Positions 33,936 to 45,143 of a stretch of 64,000 nucleotides of DNA are shown piece by piece; position 1 is the stretch's first letter; every line of letters starts with the position of its first letter. The notes beneath the pieces were generated by a model. The model was not told the origin of the DNA, did no database searches, and saw nothing but the letters and a program-made list of their open reading frames with translations. This DNA comes from Euptelea pleiosperma. Taxonomy: Eukaryota > Streptophyta > Magnoliopsida > Ranunculales > Eupteleaceae. Position numbers and translations under genes: made by a program. The stretch spans positions 27,517,751-27,581,750 of the forward strand of contig CM068543.1 in the NCBI GenBank assembly GCA_035048495.1, in the 5' to 3' direction.

Positions 33936-34239
33936 ATTTATTCTCCCCTAATGGGAACCTTTCAAATGGTGGGTCCTACATGTGAACATTTATTAGGTAG
34001 GTGGCCTGTCCCACCTCACCCTCCGATGCCTAATTTCCTGCCCACTGACAGATCAAATTCAGATCTCCGAGTAAAACTTATTTTCCCAAAATACCCTCAG
34101 AGGGTCCGTGCAGTGGGAGACGTGGCGTTTTTAGGCTTACGAGATGAGTTTGATAACCTTTTAGTGGAAGCAGATTTTTTTTGTCCCCCGACACCTGTCA
34201 AATTAAAAATAATGAGTGGCTGGTATTCCTTTCTCCCTT
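33936..34239. other. Unassigned spacer
   Basis: A short ORF (33951-34241) crosses it but has no recognisable domain or codon pattern. I see nothing else. Confidence 0.4.
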
Positions 34240-34642
34240 GAGTAAACCTTGGCTGACCGGGCGGTCAGTTAAGCTACTGTCCGCTCACAATATGAGCCAT
34301 CTGGCACGCTCTTAGAAGACGGTGACCATATAGATGTTTGGCCAATCCTTAGGTGGACATGTAACCAAAAATCACTCTGATGAGTGACTTCCAACCTTTG
34401 GATCCTTGTACTCCTAATAATGGTCAATAATGCTCAAATTCCTACCGTTTAAATAAACCCATTAAAATGACTCCAATCCAATACTTAGAAATCACTAATC
34501 AGGTTAATTTTTGGTTTGTAGCTCCAACTACGGATTGAACCAACATCCATACAGTTGGTGTCTTCTTGAAATGTGCCACGTGGCTCATATTGTGGGCGGT
34601 CATCTTCTTCACTGACCAGTGACGGTTAGTGAAGTTTTACTC
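34240..34642. mobile_element. Mutator-like MITE, family I, 403 bp
   Basis: It starts GAGTAAACCTTGGCTGACC and ends GAAGTTTTACTC, with the family hairpin core. The 9-mers TTCTCCCTT (34231-34239) and TTCTCCGTT (34643-34651) match at 8 of 9. Confidence 0.87.
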
Positions 34643-34833
34643 TTCTCCGTTTTGCAAGTAACGAAGTACCATCAATAGTTTTGCAAGTAATCAAATACCA
34701 TCAATGGAAGATTGTGGACAATACAAGGACACATGGCAAGAGGTAACATGGTCAACATCGTAGTGATTGATGCCTAGACTTTCTTTTCATTTATAATGGA
34801 ACGTCCTTTAGATTCTCTCGAGGTAAATAAAGA

Positions 34834-35028
34834 GGGTCGGGTTGCAATGACCAACAAAAGTTCACGTTTTTTCTGGGCCGTGGATCCCGAGAATCCAACG
34901 GTTGTTAATGGTGCTGAGCTGGCATCACTTTTGTAAAAGCAAAACTACAGTTGGATTCTTGGAATCCACGGCCGAGAAAAAACGTGAATTTTCTTGGTTC
35001 ACTTTTGTTGGTCATCAGAACCTATTCC
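34834..35028. mobile_element. Mutator-like MITE, family III, copy 1
   Basis: A 195-bp fold-back element from GGGTCGGGTTGCAATGACC to GGTCATCAGAACCTATTCC. Its inner arms contain CGTGGATCCCGAGAATCCAAC and a complement. The 9-mers AAATAAAGA (34825-34833) and AAAAAAAGA (35029-35037) match at 8 of 9. It is one of three copies of this family in the window. Confidence 0.8.
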
Positions 35029-35037
35029 AAAAAAAGA

Positions 35038-35439
35038 ATGGGTCATGCACGATGGGGGGACAACAATTTTTGACAACCATTTTGGCGTACCGACGAAGAA
35101 GATGAATCAATAGCTGCTTTTTTACGAGGATAATCTTTGAGGACTGGGTTTCATGGAATTGAGAACAAAACTTTGAGGACGACGGACGCCCGTCGTCCGG
35201 AGTATGATGTATACTAACATTTGACTTTGTATTTTAAAAAATTACTTTTAAGTCCATATACAAAAATACAAACCATTAAGTTCCTTCTACAAAATTTTGG
35301 ACACTTTGGTTTAACTGAATGTCTATTAAGATATTTTATATTTTTATTTAGAGAATTTTTTACATATATACCCCCATGTTATCTTTAAAATTTGACATAT
35401 GTCCCCATAATTTGAAAAAGCTGAAGCGGGAAACTACCA
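35038..35439. other. AT-rich spacer
   Basis: No ORF, repeat or known motif that I can support. Confidence 0.4.
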
Positions 35440-35448
35440 CTGAAACAC

Positions 35449-35580
35449 GAGATAATTTTTGAAGCGGCGGAAATTTAGAAATTGCAACCATATATGCGCA
35501 AGTACACCCAAGTGTAGGGGCTATAATGTTGCACCAGGTTAATCCCGGTGCAATATGATAGCCGCTTCAAAAAAATTCGC
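35449..35580. mobile_element. Mutator-like MITE, family II, perfect duplication
   Basis: A 132-bp element from GAGATAATTTTTGAAGCGGC to GCCGCTTCAAAAAAATTCGC, flanked by a perfect 9-bp CTGAAACAC (35440-35448 and 35581-35589). This copy confirms the borders and the duplication length of family II. Confidence 0.92.
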
Positions 35581-35939
35581 CTGAAACACTCTTACGTGAG
35601 CATAGAAAAGATTTTCAAAATTTCTCAATGTGGGACAATTTTCAGAGATGTACAGAAAGAGACAATATATGCACTGAACCACCTCTCTTTGCTTTGAGAC
35701 AAACCTGTACGCTTTGGGGGGGACCCTCCATTATTTACAAGTCGACGGCCCACATATTTAAAGCCTTTTAGGCCCACCATTCTAGTCACGGGACCATCCT
35801 ATAGTCACCAATTCTTGTTTTCATGCTTTTAATGAAATGAGATAAATGGGACCATTTCTTGCCATCAGTGCTTGTTTTATGTCATTTGATGTGATCAGTT
35901 TTTATGAACTTTGTATGAACATGGGGATATTTTTAGTTG

Positions 35940-36140
35940 GGGGTCGGGATCCGCGAACAACCATTTTTTACAACCAAATTTTCACACCTCTTCAGTGTCG
36001 TGGATTACGAGAATTCAACGGTGGTTTTCCTTTGGCAAAAGTGAAGGCCCTATAAACCACCATTGGATTCTCGAAATCCACGTCCGAGAAGAGGTGTGGA
36101 AATTTAGTTGTCAAAAAAGGTTGTCCTCGGAACCTGTTCA
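35940..36140. mobile_element. Mutator-like MITE, family III, copy 2
   Basis: It runs from GGGGTCGGGATCCGCGAAC to GTCCTCGGAACCTGTTCA with arms TTCACACCTCTTC and GAAGAGGTGTGGAAA. The 9-mers TTTTAGTTG (35931-35939) and TTTTAGTTT (36141-36149) match at 8 of 9. Confidence 0.8.
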
Positions 36141-36149
36141 TTTTAGTTT

Positions 36150-36641
36150 ATGTGAAATAGTATAAACAGCTAAAATTGCATGACCACATTAACCCGCGAT
36201 ATGTATCCCCAATCTAGATTGTTGAGTTCATTAGCACGGGACAACGCTGGGGAACGTGTTTGAACGTGCATATGGGAGGTTGACATGTAATGCAAGCTGC
36301 AATCTATAAAATCAAATATTACCCAAACATAGATCGGGTGAAATTTCATAGTGCAATATTATCTTTGTTACCAAACACCCCTTATATGATACTCCCTTCA
36401 CCACTTTCTATATCTGTTGTTGGCCATTGAAAAAATCTAGATTCTAAATGATAGGACATGGGATTAATCAATATCGTGGGGCAACCTCTCACTTAGTCAC
36501 GACTTGTTGGTCTCAATCATCTCCAACCTTTATTTGGCATCTTCTTAAGATATTGTTGCAAACTAATCTTCCAAAACTTCCCTTTGGTTTGAAATTTTTC
36601 TATTTTACCTCTTCTTTCAAAAACGCCCCTTATTACTCACC
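36150..36641. other. Unassigned low-copy-looking spacer
   Basis: Not part of any repeat I recognise in the window. The short ORF at 36448-36645 has no recognisable feature. Confidence 0.4.
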
Positions 36642-36644
36642 TTA

Positions 36645-37089
36645 GGCCTGTTTGCTAAGCCACCGCGGCGGGAAAATAAAATATTTGTGCCCGCTAATAT
36701 TTGTCCGGGCGTGTTTGGCATGCAATTGGCCGCACCAAATATTTAGTCAGGCCCACAACTTTGCCCACTGCGGCGGAAAAATATTTGATTACCTCCCCCC
36801 TGAGTAAATATTTTCACACCAAATAAGACTTGGTGGGAAAATTTTATTTTTTCACGGAAAAATCGTTATTGTCAATAAAAATGAGTTTTTTTTTTTTTTT
36901 TTGGATCCTATGACCTAATATGTGGGACCCACACTCACCTAACCCATATTTGACCTACTTTGATACGTGGGATCCAGAAAAATTGAAAGATGCTAAATAT
37001 TGATATGCACAAATGTTTAGCCAAGATAATATTCGTCTGACTAAATATTCACCGTTGGAACTCTTTTTTCTCACTTACCAAACATGCCC
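36645..37089. mobile_element. Possible PIF/Harbinger-type MITE, 445 bp
   Basis: The ends are GGCCTGTTTGCTAAG and CTTACCAAACATGCCC, imperfect inverted repeats. The trinucleotide TTA occurs directly outside both (36642-36644 and 37090-37092), the usual target duplication of PIF/Harbinger elements. A 3-bp duplication is weak evidence by itself. Confidence 0.5.
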
Positions 37090-37492
37090 TTAATGACTAA
37101 TGTGGGAAATTGGAGTAATGACATCATAAAAGTATTCATTTTTCGAACAGCTATTATTGAAGTGGTATTGTACATCTTTACAAGCAGCACACGCAGCGGG
37201 TTGGGCTTTGGCTTCCCACATTTTCTTGTTTGCCACATACTCCATGTTTTATTTGAAAACTGAATTTAAAGTGAGGTGTGAGTACTTCGGGTTGGGCTTG
37301 GGCTAAGCATGTTAAACTCAAGATATGCTTGGGCTTGGGTTTTGTTGAATGCTGCGGTTGGGCTCAAGCTGACCCCCAAGCCAAACCAACCCAACCCGCC
37401 TGACTTGCACCCTTCATTGCTACCTTGAATATATTGGATTTGTTTGCTTTTTATGTTTCCAACTTGACTTGTTAACTACTCTAGCTAATAGA

Positions 37493-38218
37493 GGATCAGG
37501 TCCCATACAAAGTTTGATAGGACCCTTCCCAAAATGGCACCTAACACATCTTTTAGATTCACTAACCCCAATGAATGTTTGACCCACACTCTTTGGTAGA
37601 CCCACACATCAAAAATCATCTTGATTGGTGACTTCTAGCCTTTGGATTTGAACCTTTTCTTCATGGGCTTCATGGACTTGGAGCTCATCCATTGGCATGT
37701 TCATGAATCTGATGATGAACCAGGGAAAAATCTATGACACTGAATTCTGTATCAAAATTTTGATACAAACGTCCCTCAAATGGTCACTTGGCTGACCTTT
37801 TTCGGTAAACTGACCCATGAATGTTTACCTAAGACCATGGAGGACATACACCCCAAAAAACCAGTATGATTTCTAGCCGTTTAATTTGAGCATTTTTCAT
37901 CATGGGCTGGGAACGAACCCATAAGCATACTCATGAAGCCCATAATGAAAAAAGTGCTCAAATCCAATGAATAGAACCAATCACGGTTATTTTTTGTGTG
38001 TAGGCCTCTCAAGGTCATAGGTCAGTGGGCCCGAAGAGTGTGCCATGTAGCACTTTGAGGGATTTCTGTATCAAAATTTTTGTACAGAATACTGTACCTT
38101 TGAATGGTCCAAATCCAAAATCGTCAATCACGCTGCCTTTTCGTGTGTAGATCCAAGAAGTGTGCCAGGTGGTATTTTGGGGAGGGGTCCTATCAAACTT
38201 TGTTTAGGACCCTGATCC
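37493..38218. mobile_element. Fold-back MITE with a second fold-back element inside
   Basis: The outer arms are GGATCAGGTCCCATACAAAG and CTTTGTTTAGGACCCTGATCC. They continue into GATAGGACCCTTCCCAAAATG and its complement. Inside, a second pair of arms carries CTGTATCAAAATTTTGATAC near 37764 and CTGTATCAAAATTTTTGTAC near 38066. The innermost part has the CATCATGGGCT / AGCCCATAATG hairpin shared with 41190, 48140 and 57-59 kb. I found no clear target duplication. Confidence 0.65.
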
Positions 38219-38304
38219 TACGACAAGCTGGCTGTTTTCGTAAATAATATTTTAAATTGAATTCCCTCCATGGATTGCTACATGGTTGTTATATGGGTCG
38301 CGAT

Positions 38305-38676
38305 GTAACAAGCTATATAGCTGACACTATTTGGCACCAGCTAGCGAATTTGTTTTACTCACCACTGCCATCTGGGCCCACTGACTACATGGATGTTTAG
38401 CCCACCCCTTAGTAGACATTCATACAAAAAATCAGCTTGTTTGATTATTTTTAGCTATTGGTTTTAGTACTCAAAAAATAGTTGAATCCAACTGCTAGAA
38501 TCACGCCTTAAAAAATACTAAAATATGTCTAGAGATTACCAATCAGGGTGATTTTTGGTGTGTATATCGACCAAGGGGTGGGCTAAACATCCATTCGGTC
38601 AGTGGGCCCAGAGGACAGCAGTGAATAACAAACATTATCTAGCTGACGCCAAAAAGCATAAGCTATAGCTTGTTAC
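38305..38676. mobile_element. Fold-back MITE with GTAACAAGCTAT ends
   Basis: The tips GTAACAAGCTATATAGCTG and GCATAAGCTATAGCTTGTTAC are inverted repeats. The arms continue through CACTGACTACATGGATGTTTA and its complement. Related copies without clear borders lie at about 47335-47670 and 56690-57000. No target duplication was found. Confidence 0.65.
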
Positions 38677-38934
38677 ATCTTTTTCCTTGCTATATTGCTA
38701 ATATTCCCACGAAGAATACATAGATTGCTGGGTCCCATCTGGACTTTTTTTTTTTTCGTATTTTTCATGGCTGGACCCTTTATAGATAGTCTAATAAGTC
38801 TTTGGGGACAAATAGGGTAGTCCCACTACTATTCCATTCAAGAGCCCAATTTCTTTTCAATGTAAATTGTGGGTCCCATTTAGAAGATTTATTGAACAAA
38901 AGTTTAGCCACGTGGCATCCTACCAATTGTATTC

Positions 38935-39310
38935 TTTTTGCGGTTGGGCACCCACATTCCAGACAAAAAGATTTCAAAAATGTCCCCATTTATTTTTCTC
39001 TTTCGGCTGGGTACCCACCCCTTCTCCTTCGTCTCTTTCTCTCTCTCTTCGGGCTTTATCCCCCACGGTAGTCCAGCATCGTGGGGACTAAAGCCCAGAG
39101 AGAGAGAGACTAAGAGAGGAGGGATAGAGAGGGAGAGATTGAGACAGAGAGTGAGAAAAGGAGAGTGATGGAAAGGAGAGAAGAGAGAGAGAGAGTTACA
39201 CAGTAGAGAGAGAAAGAGGAAGATGAATGAGAAGGGGTGGGTGCCCAGCCAAAAAACAAAATGAAGTGGGCGTTTTTGTCTTTGTGGGTGCTCAACAGTA
39301 AGACATGGGC
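38935..39310. repeat. Long inverted repeat with CT/GA-rich centre
   Basis: The left arm (GGCTGGGTACCCACCCCTTC, 39005 on) pairs with GAGAAGGGGTGGGTGCCCAGC near 39229. Outer arms GTTGGGCACCCACATTC and GTGGGTGCTCAAC also pair. The centre consists of CTCTCT and GAGAGA runs. This may be a fold-back element; the borders are not defined. Confidence 0.55.
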
Positions 39311-39319
39311 GCCCATGGA

Positions 39320-39960
39320 ACGACCCTTAAAGAAAAGGTGGATTTAATCATGGAATCAAGTTGATATTTTTGGTCAAGGAAGTCTCTTTAATTATGTGGT
39401 CCAATGATCAAACAATCCAAGTTGACAAGACTATGTACCATTTGTGAGATATAAACGAAGTAAGATTTCTCGTTTAATTTTTAATTTATTTTACTTTTAT
39501 CTTTTTAAATATTTGTGATCTAAGATGGAAAACCCTAACGTCCTAACCCAAGGTTTATAACAGTATAACGGACATATAACGTTATTGTCCATTATAACGA
39601 ATCACATCATGGTAACAAAACGTCAAAAATAATATAATCCTATTAATTTTTACTTTTTTCAAAATAATATAACTAACGATCAAATAACGGATAACAAACA
39701 TCCTTCTAATCATTTTATAACCATTACCCAAATCCCACATTTCCTTGTTTGCTACGTGCTCCATGTTTTACATACTGAACAAAAAAAAAATTTCAAATTT
39801 AAAATATTGAATTTAAAGTGAGTAGGTGGTGAAGAAATAGGTGTGGGAGGTGGGTCCATGGCCTACAACATCTATTTCTTCAAGTAAATCACTGTTTGTC
39901 AAAATAAATGTGTCCTTGAGGATTGGAGTTCTAGAATTTGTTGTTGACTTGTGTTGCTAA
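39320..39960. other. Unassigned sequence with a truncated hAT-MITE arm
   Basis: CCAAGGTTTATAACAG at about 39549 matches the tip and first bases of the hAT MITE at 19646 but no right end is seen. The rest is AT-rich and unassigned. Confidence 0.45.
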
Positions 39961-39969
39961 CTAGTCCGC

Positions 39970-41174
39970 AGGAGTGTAAATTTTGTGAGTTAAAAGTTTT
40001 GGATTTTTGGTCTAATGGGTTTTGAACCCAAAACCTCTTGGGGTTTTAACTAAAGATCTTTTACTTTTGCTTTTTGGAGCCAAAAAGTATTTTATTTTTT
40101 GAGCCAAAACTTTATAAGATTGAATTAAAATTTTGGAAGGAAATCTTTGGTTGTCTTTTATTTTTTTATACAAACTTTTTATCCCACATTGGTTGTGAAG
40201 ACTCTCAATCTTACCTATATATGAGTTTTGAACCATTAGAGTGGAGCCCTTGGGCATCCCAAGTTTTGTGCCCAATGGGTACAACTATGCAAACTAATAT
40301 ATTTTAATCACACAAACACGCGCGCATGCGCGTGGTCCGTGGTCTTTGGACTTTGGACTTGGACGTGGACTTAGACTTGGACTTGGATTTCGACTTTAAA
40401 GCCCAAACATTATTTGAACCGTTGGTTTTCGCACATGGTTTTACGCTTAATATTCAAAACATTTTGTAACTGACATGGATTTTATTACATTAAAGTTGTG
40501 ACCATTTCAGATCATTAATAAGACTCAAACGGCTACCTCCTCATCCCTATATAAAGAGGGGCATTAAGGAAGTTAAAAACACAACAAATATTACAATCTT
40601 CTCTCTTCCTATTTTTGCAAAGTTTTCTGAGGTTCCACTGTAAATTCGATAGACTGAAGGATTTGGAGTGCTGCCTACCTTCAGTGGGCTGTTGAATCTT
40701 GGGAGTAGTCGCCGACCAACTGACAGCAACATCCTCAAAGTGCAGCGACGAAATCTACTTTAGGACAGCGCATACAACGTGTGCCTCAGTCATCTGTTTA
40801 CCGATAAGTTATCTGATATCTGTTTTACAGTTTCTGATTCTCAATCAACTGCTGGCTATCTGCTACTGTCCGAGTACGCTTCTTATTACTTGTTTAATTT
40901 CATTTAGTAGTTATATTGCAACTTTAGTTTCTGATTCGGTGATTGATTATTTACTGATACATAAATCGAGAACGTCTGCACTAACAAATTTTGCCCATTC
41001 AACCGAACCCAAACCGAAAACACTGGTTCCAGTTCCACATTTTTTGGAACAGATTAAAAAAGAACTGAAACTGGAACCGAACCGAAAATAATGGTTCCAG
41101 TTCCAGGTAGTTTAATATGGAACCGGAACTCTGGCCACTTTAGGAACCAAACCGGAACCGATCAGTTGACACCC
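39970..41174. mobile_element. Possible MITE carrying solo LTR F
   Basis: The 9-mers CTAGTCCGC (39961-39969) and CTAGTCGGC (41175-41183) match at 8 of 9. They bracket a unit whose ends (AGGAGTGTAAATTTTGCCC once LTR F is discounted, and AGTTGACACCC) are loosely inverted. The inner part contains repeated GGAACCG and GGTTCC motifs. The borders are tentative. Confidence 0.45.
39984..40986 (+). mobile_element. Solo LTR F (copia-like), 1,003 bp
   Basis: It begins TGTGAGTTAAAAG and ends CTGCACTAACA. A perfect 5-bp duplication AATTT flanks it (39979-39983 and 40987-40991). A TATA box (TATATAAAG) near 40549 sets the + orientation, and the AT-rich promoter followed by a pyrimidine-rich leader is LTR-like. 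There is no internal coding region, so it is a solo LTR. Family assignment is uncertain. Confidence 0.8.
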
Positions 41175-41189
41175 CTAGTCGGCAAAAGT

Positions 41190-41830
41190 GAATTCCAAAC
41201 CGCAAAAGGGTGCTTATCGTGGATTTAGTGTATATGGTCAACATCCACTTAGATTTGAATTTTTTTTCTTCATGGACTTGGAACTCCTCCTTTGGCATGT
41301 TCATGAATTCCATGATGAACCAAAGAAAAAAATCTACAGAAGTTTTGATAAAGAAGTCCCTCAAATTGCCACTTGGCAGACTCTTAGGTAAACTGACCCA
41401 TGAATGTTGCCTCACACGTTGGAAGACGTACACACCAAAAACTAGCGTGACCGTAATGGGTGATTTCTAGCAATTGAATTTGGACATTTTTATCATCGCG
41501 GGCTTGGAATGAACCCATAGGTATGCTCACGAAGTCAATAATGAAAAAGTGCTCAAATCCAATGGATAGAAATCACCAATCACAGTTATTTTTGATTTGT
41601 AGGTGTGAGTCAAACATTCATGGGTCAATGGACCCGAAGAGTGTGCCAATCACATGGCGCCACAACTTGTTGTTCAAAATGCATTTATGGGTTTGTACGA
41701 AAGCAACACTAGATTGTGGCGCCATGTGATTGGCCACTGCTTCGCTACTTCAAAAATCCACTGCTTCAAAATTTTTCTCAAACATCCATGCGGTCATTGG
41801 TGTCTAAGAGTATGCCACGTCGTAGGGCTA
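41190..41830. mobile_element. MITE of the CATCATGGGCTTGG hairpin group with an inner fold-back insertion
   Basis: The hairpin arms (GGAACTCCTCC.. and TTTTTATCATCGCGGGC) and flanking CTGACCCATGAATG match the elements at 37.5 and 57-59 kb. At about 41646-41735 a further fold-back unit has arms CCAATCACATGGCGCCACAA and TTGTGGCGCCATGTGATTGG, a perfect 20-bp inverted pair. Borders are approximate. Confidence 0.55.
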
Positions 41831-43195
41831 GCAATTTGGTCAGCGGCCCAGCCCGTTTCTATTGGGCCCGGCCCAACCTGAAGTTGAGCCCGGGCCGGCC
41901 CAACACTTGAATATATTGGGTTGGACCTGGGTTTGAAAACCTAATCCGCAATCCAGCCCAGAATATGTTTCATTGGCTAATCTTGGGATGGGCCGTCAAA
42001 TTCGTAAGTAGGGGCTGAACGGCCCAGCCCGAGACCAGGCCAGTCTGTTGAGCCCGTGTTTGATGCCCCCCTCCAAAACGCCACATGGAGTACTCTTTAG
42101 GGCCCACTTTCCTTATGGATATATTTTCCACCTCTCGATGAACCTATAGATCAAAATTCAGTATAATTAGTTATTTATAACCCAGCAAATTTTGGATACC
42201 CCGTCAATTTCTCTTTTTATCTCCCACTTAAACTATAATTAAAATGACTTCTATATCCAATGTGTTTTCTCTTATCTTCCCCTACAAGATATATAAAATA
42301 CCAACTTTATCCCATTTGTTTCTCTAATTAACCCCTTTCTATTTATACTCATCCCCTCTAAAATTCAAACCGTTAGAGCACAAGAGAGAGCAAGGGATAC
42401 TATTTCAAAGCAAGGGGGGCTATAGAAAAAACAAAGGGAGAATACCTAAATGATTCCAAGGTCGTATTTTACATCTTCTACAACTCTCATTTGGGAACTT
42501 TTGAGTAAAGCAATCAATGGATGAATCAATGGATGTATGTATTTGAATTCAATTTTTTTTAATCGATAAAATCATTCTAACTGCATTTCCGAAACCATTC
42601 TAAGAAGAATTTTTAGTAATCTCGCCGAAACGATACATTGGAGTTTTTTTTTCTCGTGCAGCCTCGGTCATGATCTTTATTCACTGTTCGGGCTTAATAG
42701 TCTAAACAGTACAACATTGTTCGGACAACGATGAGTACCTGCAGAACAAGAGGTACCTCCATTCTCCGGCTTGTTGAAGTTTTTCTTCACCGGGATGCAG
42801 GAGGCTTACGTAACGTTAATAGCAATAACAGGGATGCAGGAGGCTTACGTAACGTTAATAGCAATAACAAGGATGCAGGAGGCGCACACGCAGATACGCT
42901 TGTCTTCGACAACGAAGGAAGTTAGGTTTTCACTTCACCAAGTGAGAAAGGGTAAAACCCATACAATTACTTTCGTGTTTCACTTGGGGAGAGGGGTGAT
43001 AAGAGATTTCGATGGGCCCATGGGGCAATTAGAGATTTTCATAAATTGGTGGGGGGGAATTAAGAGAAAGGGGGGTGATAAGAACAAACCATGGGGTATC
43101 CAAAATTCCCCTTATAAACGTTGTATTTAGTATTTTAATAACATGACTTTTGACCATTGAATTTGAGCTATTTTGGATGTTAAAAGTTAACTATT
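41831..43195. other. Non-genic stretch with a GGCCCGG-rich arm and a 39-bp tandem repeat
   Basis: About 41825-42060 is rich in GGGCCCGGCCC-like motifs seen again at 45365-45545. From about 42188 (AATTTTGGATACCCC) to 43106 (GGGGTATCCAAAATT) there is a pair of inverted ends suggesting another non-autonomous element of about 0.9 kb. It contains a two-and-a-third-unit 39-bp direct repeat starting at 42792 (unit GGGATGCAGGAGGCTTACG plus 20 bases). The small ORF over that repeat has no recognised domain. Confidence 0.5.
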
Positions 43196-43744
43196 ATAAA
43201 TCATTGATCAAACTGAGCTTCGCTATGTAGATCCACCAAGCGGTGGTCCAACTCCAAACATCCATAAGTTTTGTCAATCCCTAGGTAGATCTAAAAACCA
43301 AAAGTGCCACGTGGCTAATACTGTCGTTCCTCATCAAAGATTTTCTTAGAGATGAATTATCAGGCTGATTTATGGTGTGTAGAGTGTAGACATGCCAATC
43401 TTTCACGGGTCAGTGGGTCTGAAACGTGTGCCATGTGACAGTGTTATGTTCGCCCCACATACCCATGGACAAAAAGGACCCCAATAAATCCTTGATGGCA
43501 AAAGTCTTTGATGATAGATTCTCACCAGACCACAGACTGTACGGTGTTTGTCCCATCCCTAGGTGGATCTACATACCAAAAATAGCCTGATTTGCCATTT
43601 CTGATCGGTGGATCAGAGTACCACAAATAATTCTCCAATCTCACGGTTGAAAATCAACCCATAAAAAATACTCAAAATCCAACGGTTAGAAATCATCAAA
43701 TCCAATAGTAATCGAAAGTTGAGAAAATAAATATCGAAACATGG
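43196..43744. mobile_element. Family I MITE remnants, host site of the LINE
   Basis: Typical core segments (AAACATCCATAAG, GTGGATCTACATACCAAAAAT, AACCCATAAAAAATACTC) are present in two partial copies. The LINE inserted at 43744/45135. Confidence 0.55.
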
Positions 43745-45061
43745 CATCCCAAAGGTATTCTTCATGAAGTCTTTCTCAGGAATCAACGATTAGATAATAG
43801 CTTTCAGCAAGAAGCCAAGGTTTCTACTCTTATTTCTCATGGAGAATGGATCCTACCGTTAGCCCTTACAGAGGAACTGGTCCAGACATGGGGTGCTCTC
43901 CCTCTTATCGACATTGATAACCTCTTGGCAAAAGGCGATATAGTGTGGTCTCCTTCTAGCTCAGGTCGTTATTCCATGAGCTCAGCTTATGATGCGATTT
44001 GTGATCGGAATCCTAAGGTGGACTGGTACAATATTGTTTGGAGCAAACGAGCTATACCTCGGCATAGTTTTATTGCATGGCTCGCGATCAATGGCGCTTT
44101 ACTCACCAAAGATAAGCCTTTTCTTAGCAACATTGTCAGCAGCAACAAGTGTGTGTTTTGCTGGACTCACGAGGAAATGGTCAAACATCTCTACTTCGAC
44201 TGCGTCTATACCAAGTTTATTTGGGGACAAGTGCTTAGCTTATCTCGTTATAGCAGATCTGTGCAAGTTTCCAACGACGAAGCTCAGTGGATCTTGACTA
44301 ACCTTAATGGTATGTCCTTTAAAGACCTTGTCCTTAAAGTGGCATTTGTTGCGACTATCTATTTCATTTGGAGGGAGAGAAATGCCCGGATATTCCAGAA
44401 TATTTTTTGCTCGAAGGAAAGTGTTCTTAATAAGGTTGTTGAAGCAACTAAAATCAGATTCTTAACTTGCAAAACTGGAGTGATTGATAATCCTAGCACT
44501 AGGGAATTCTTTGCAGCTTGGAGGATAAATGTGGAATTTCAACACACACAGTCCATTCCTTGCATATGGATAGCGCCTCCTACTGGTTATTGGCTACTTA
44601 ATGCTGATGGTTCTTTAAAGGAGCACTCAGCGGGGTATGGTGGTATTCTTAGAAATTCGGAAGGAGAAGCATTATTTGCTTATACTAGGGGGTGTACGAA
44701 GAAATCTATCTTATTCCAAGAATTACAAGCCATTGAAGTTGGTCTTCGGTTAGCTATTTCCAAAGAAGTCCACAACATTCAAATTTCTTCAGATTCGGAA
44801 GTTGCGGTAGGTATCATCAAGGGCACTTACTCCATTCCTTGGCATACTAGAAGATTGGTCCATTCCATTCACTATAGCTGGAATAAATTTGAGAGTATTG
44901 ATATAGGTCATGTATTTCGAGAAACTAATGAGGCTGCTGATTACTTAGCTTCATTCCATAGATCAGTTGGTTGTATCACTTTAGCCCCGGAAGATTTTCA
45001 CGATGACCTTAGGGTCATCATATCTAGAGACGCTTCTGGGCGATTGTATTTTAGAGTGTAA
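43745..45061 (+). pseudogene. LINE ORF2 C-terminus: zinc-binding domain and RNase H
   Basis: An open frame of 438 codons enters from the truncated 5' end without its own start; the first ATG is at 43925 but homology extends upstream of it. Counting from 43745, a zf-RVT domain has C136-x2-C139-x8-H148-x4-C153, the usual zinc site after the reverse transcriptase. An RNase H domain (RVT_3 type) starts near residue 283 (WLLNADGS) with the expected acidic set D288, E326, D350 and D399 (motifs NADGS, ELQAIEVGL, SSDSEVAVG, NEAADYLAS). In the parent element these domains help copy element RNA; here endonuclease and reverse transcriptase are missing, so it is non-functional despite intact catalytic residues. 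Plant L1 elements commonly carry this RNase H arrangement. Confidence 0.9.
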
Positions 45062-45134
45062 TACCTTTATTTCATCAAGGTCAGGTAGGGGTTTGCCTAA
45101 CCTCAGCTTATAAATCAAAAAAAAAAAAAAAAAA
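43745..45134 (+). mobile_element. 5'-truncated L1-type LINE insertion with poly(A) tail
   Basis: The insertion ends in a run of 18 A residues (45117-45134) and is flanked by the 9-bp duplication GAAACATGG (43736-43744 and 45135-45143). Truncation at the 5' end, a poly(A) tail and a variable-length target duplication are hallmarks of target-primed reverse transcription. Only the last 1.4 kb of the element was copied. The intact frame and clean tail suggest a fairly young insertion. Confidence 0.9.
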
Positions 45135-45143
45135 GAAACATGG

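Noticed and set aside
42731..42925. Small ORF with a 13-residue repeat (DAGGLRNVNSNN)
   Set aside because: It arises from a 39-bp direct repeat (39 is a multiple of 3, so any frame stays open). No domain, promoter or conservation supports a gene.
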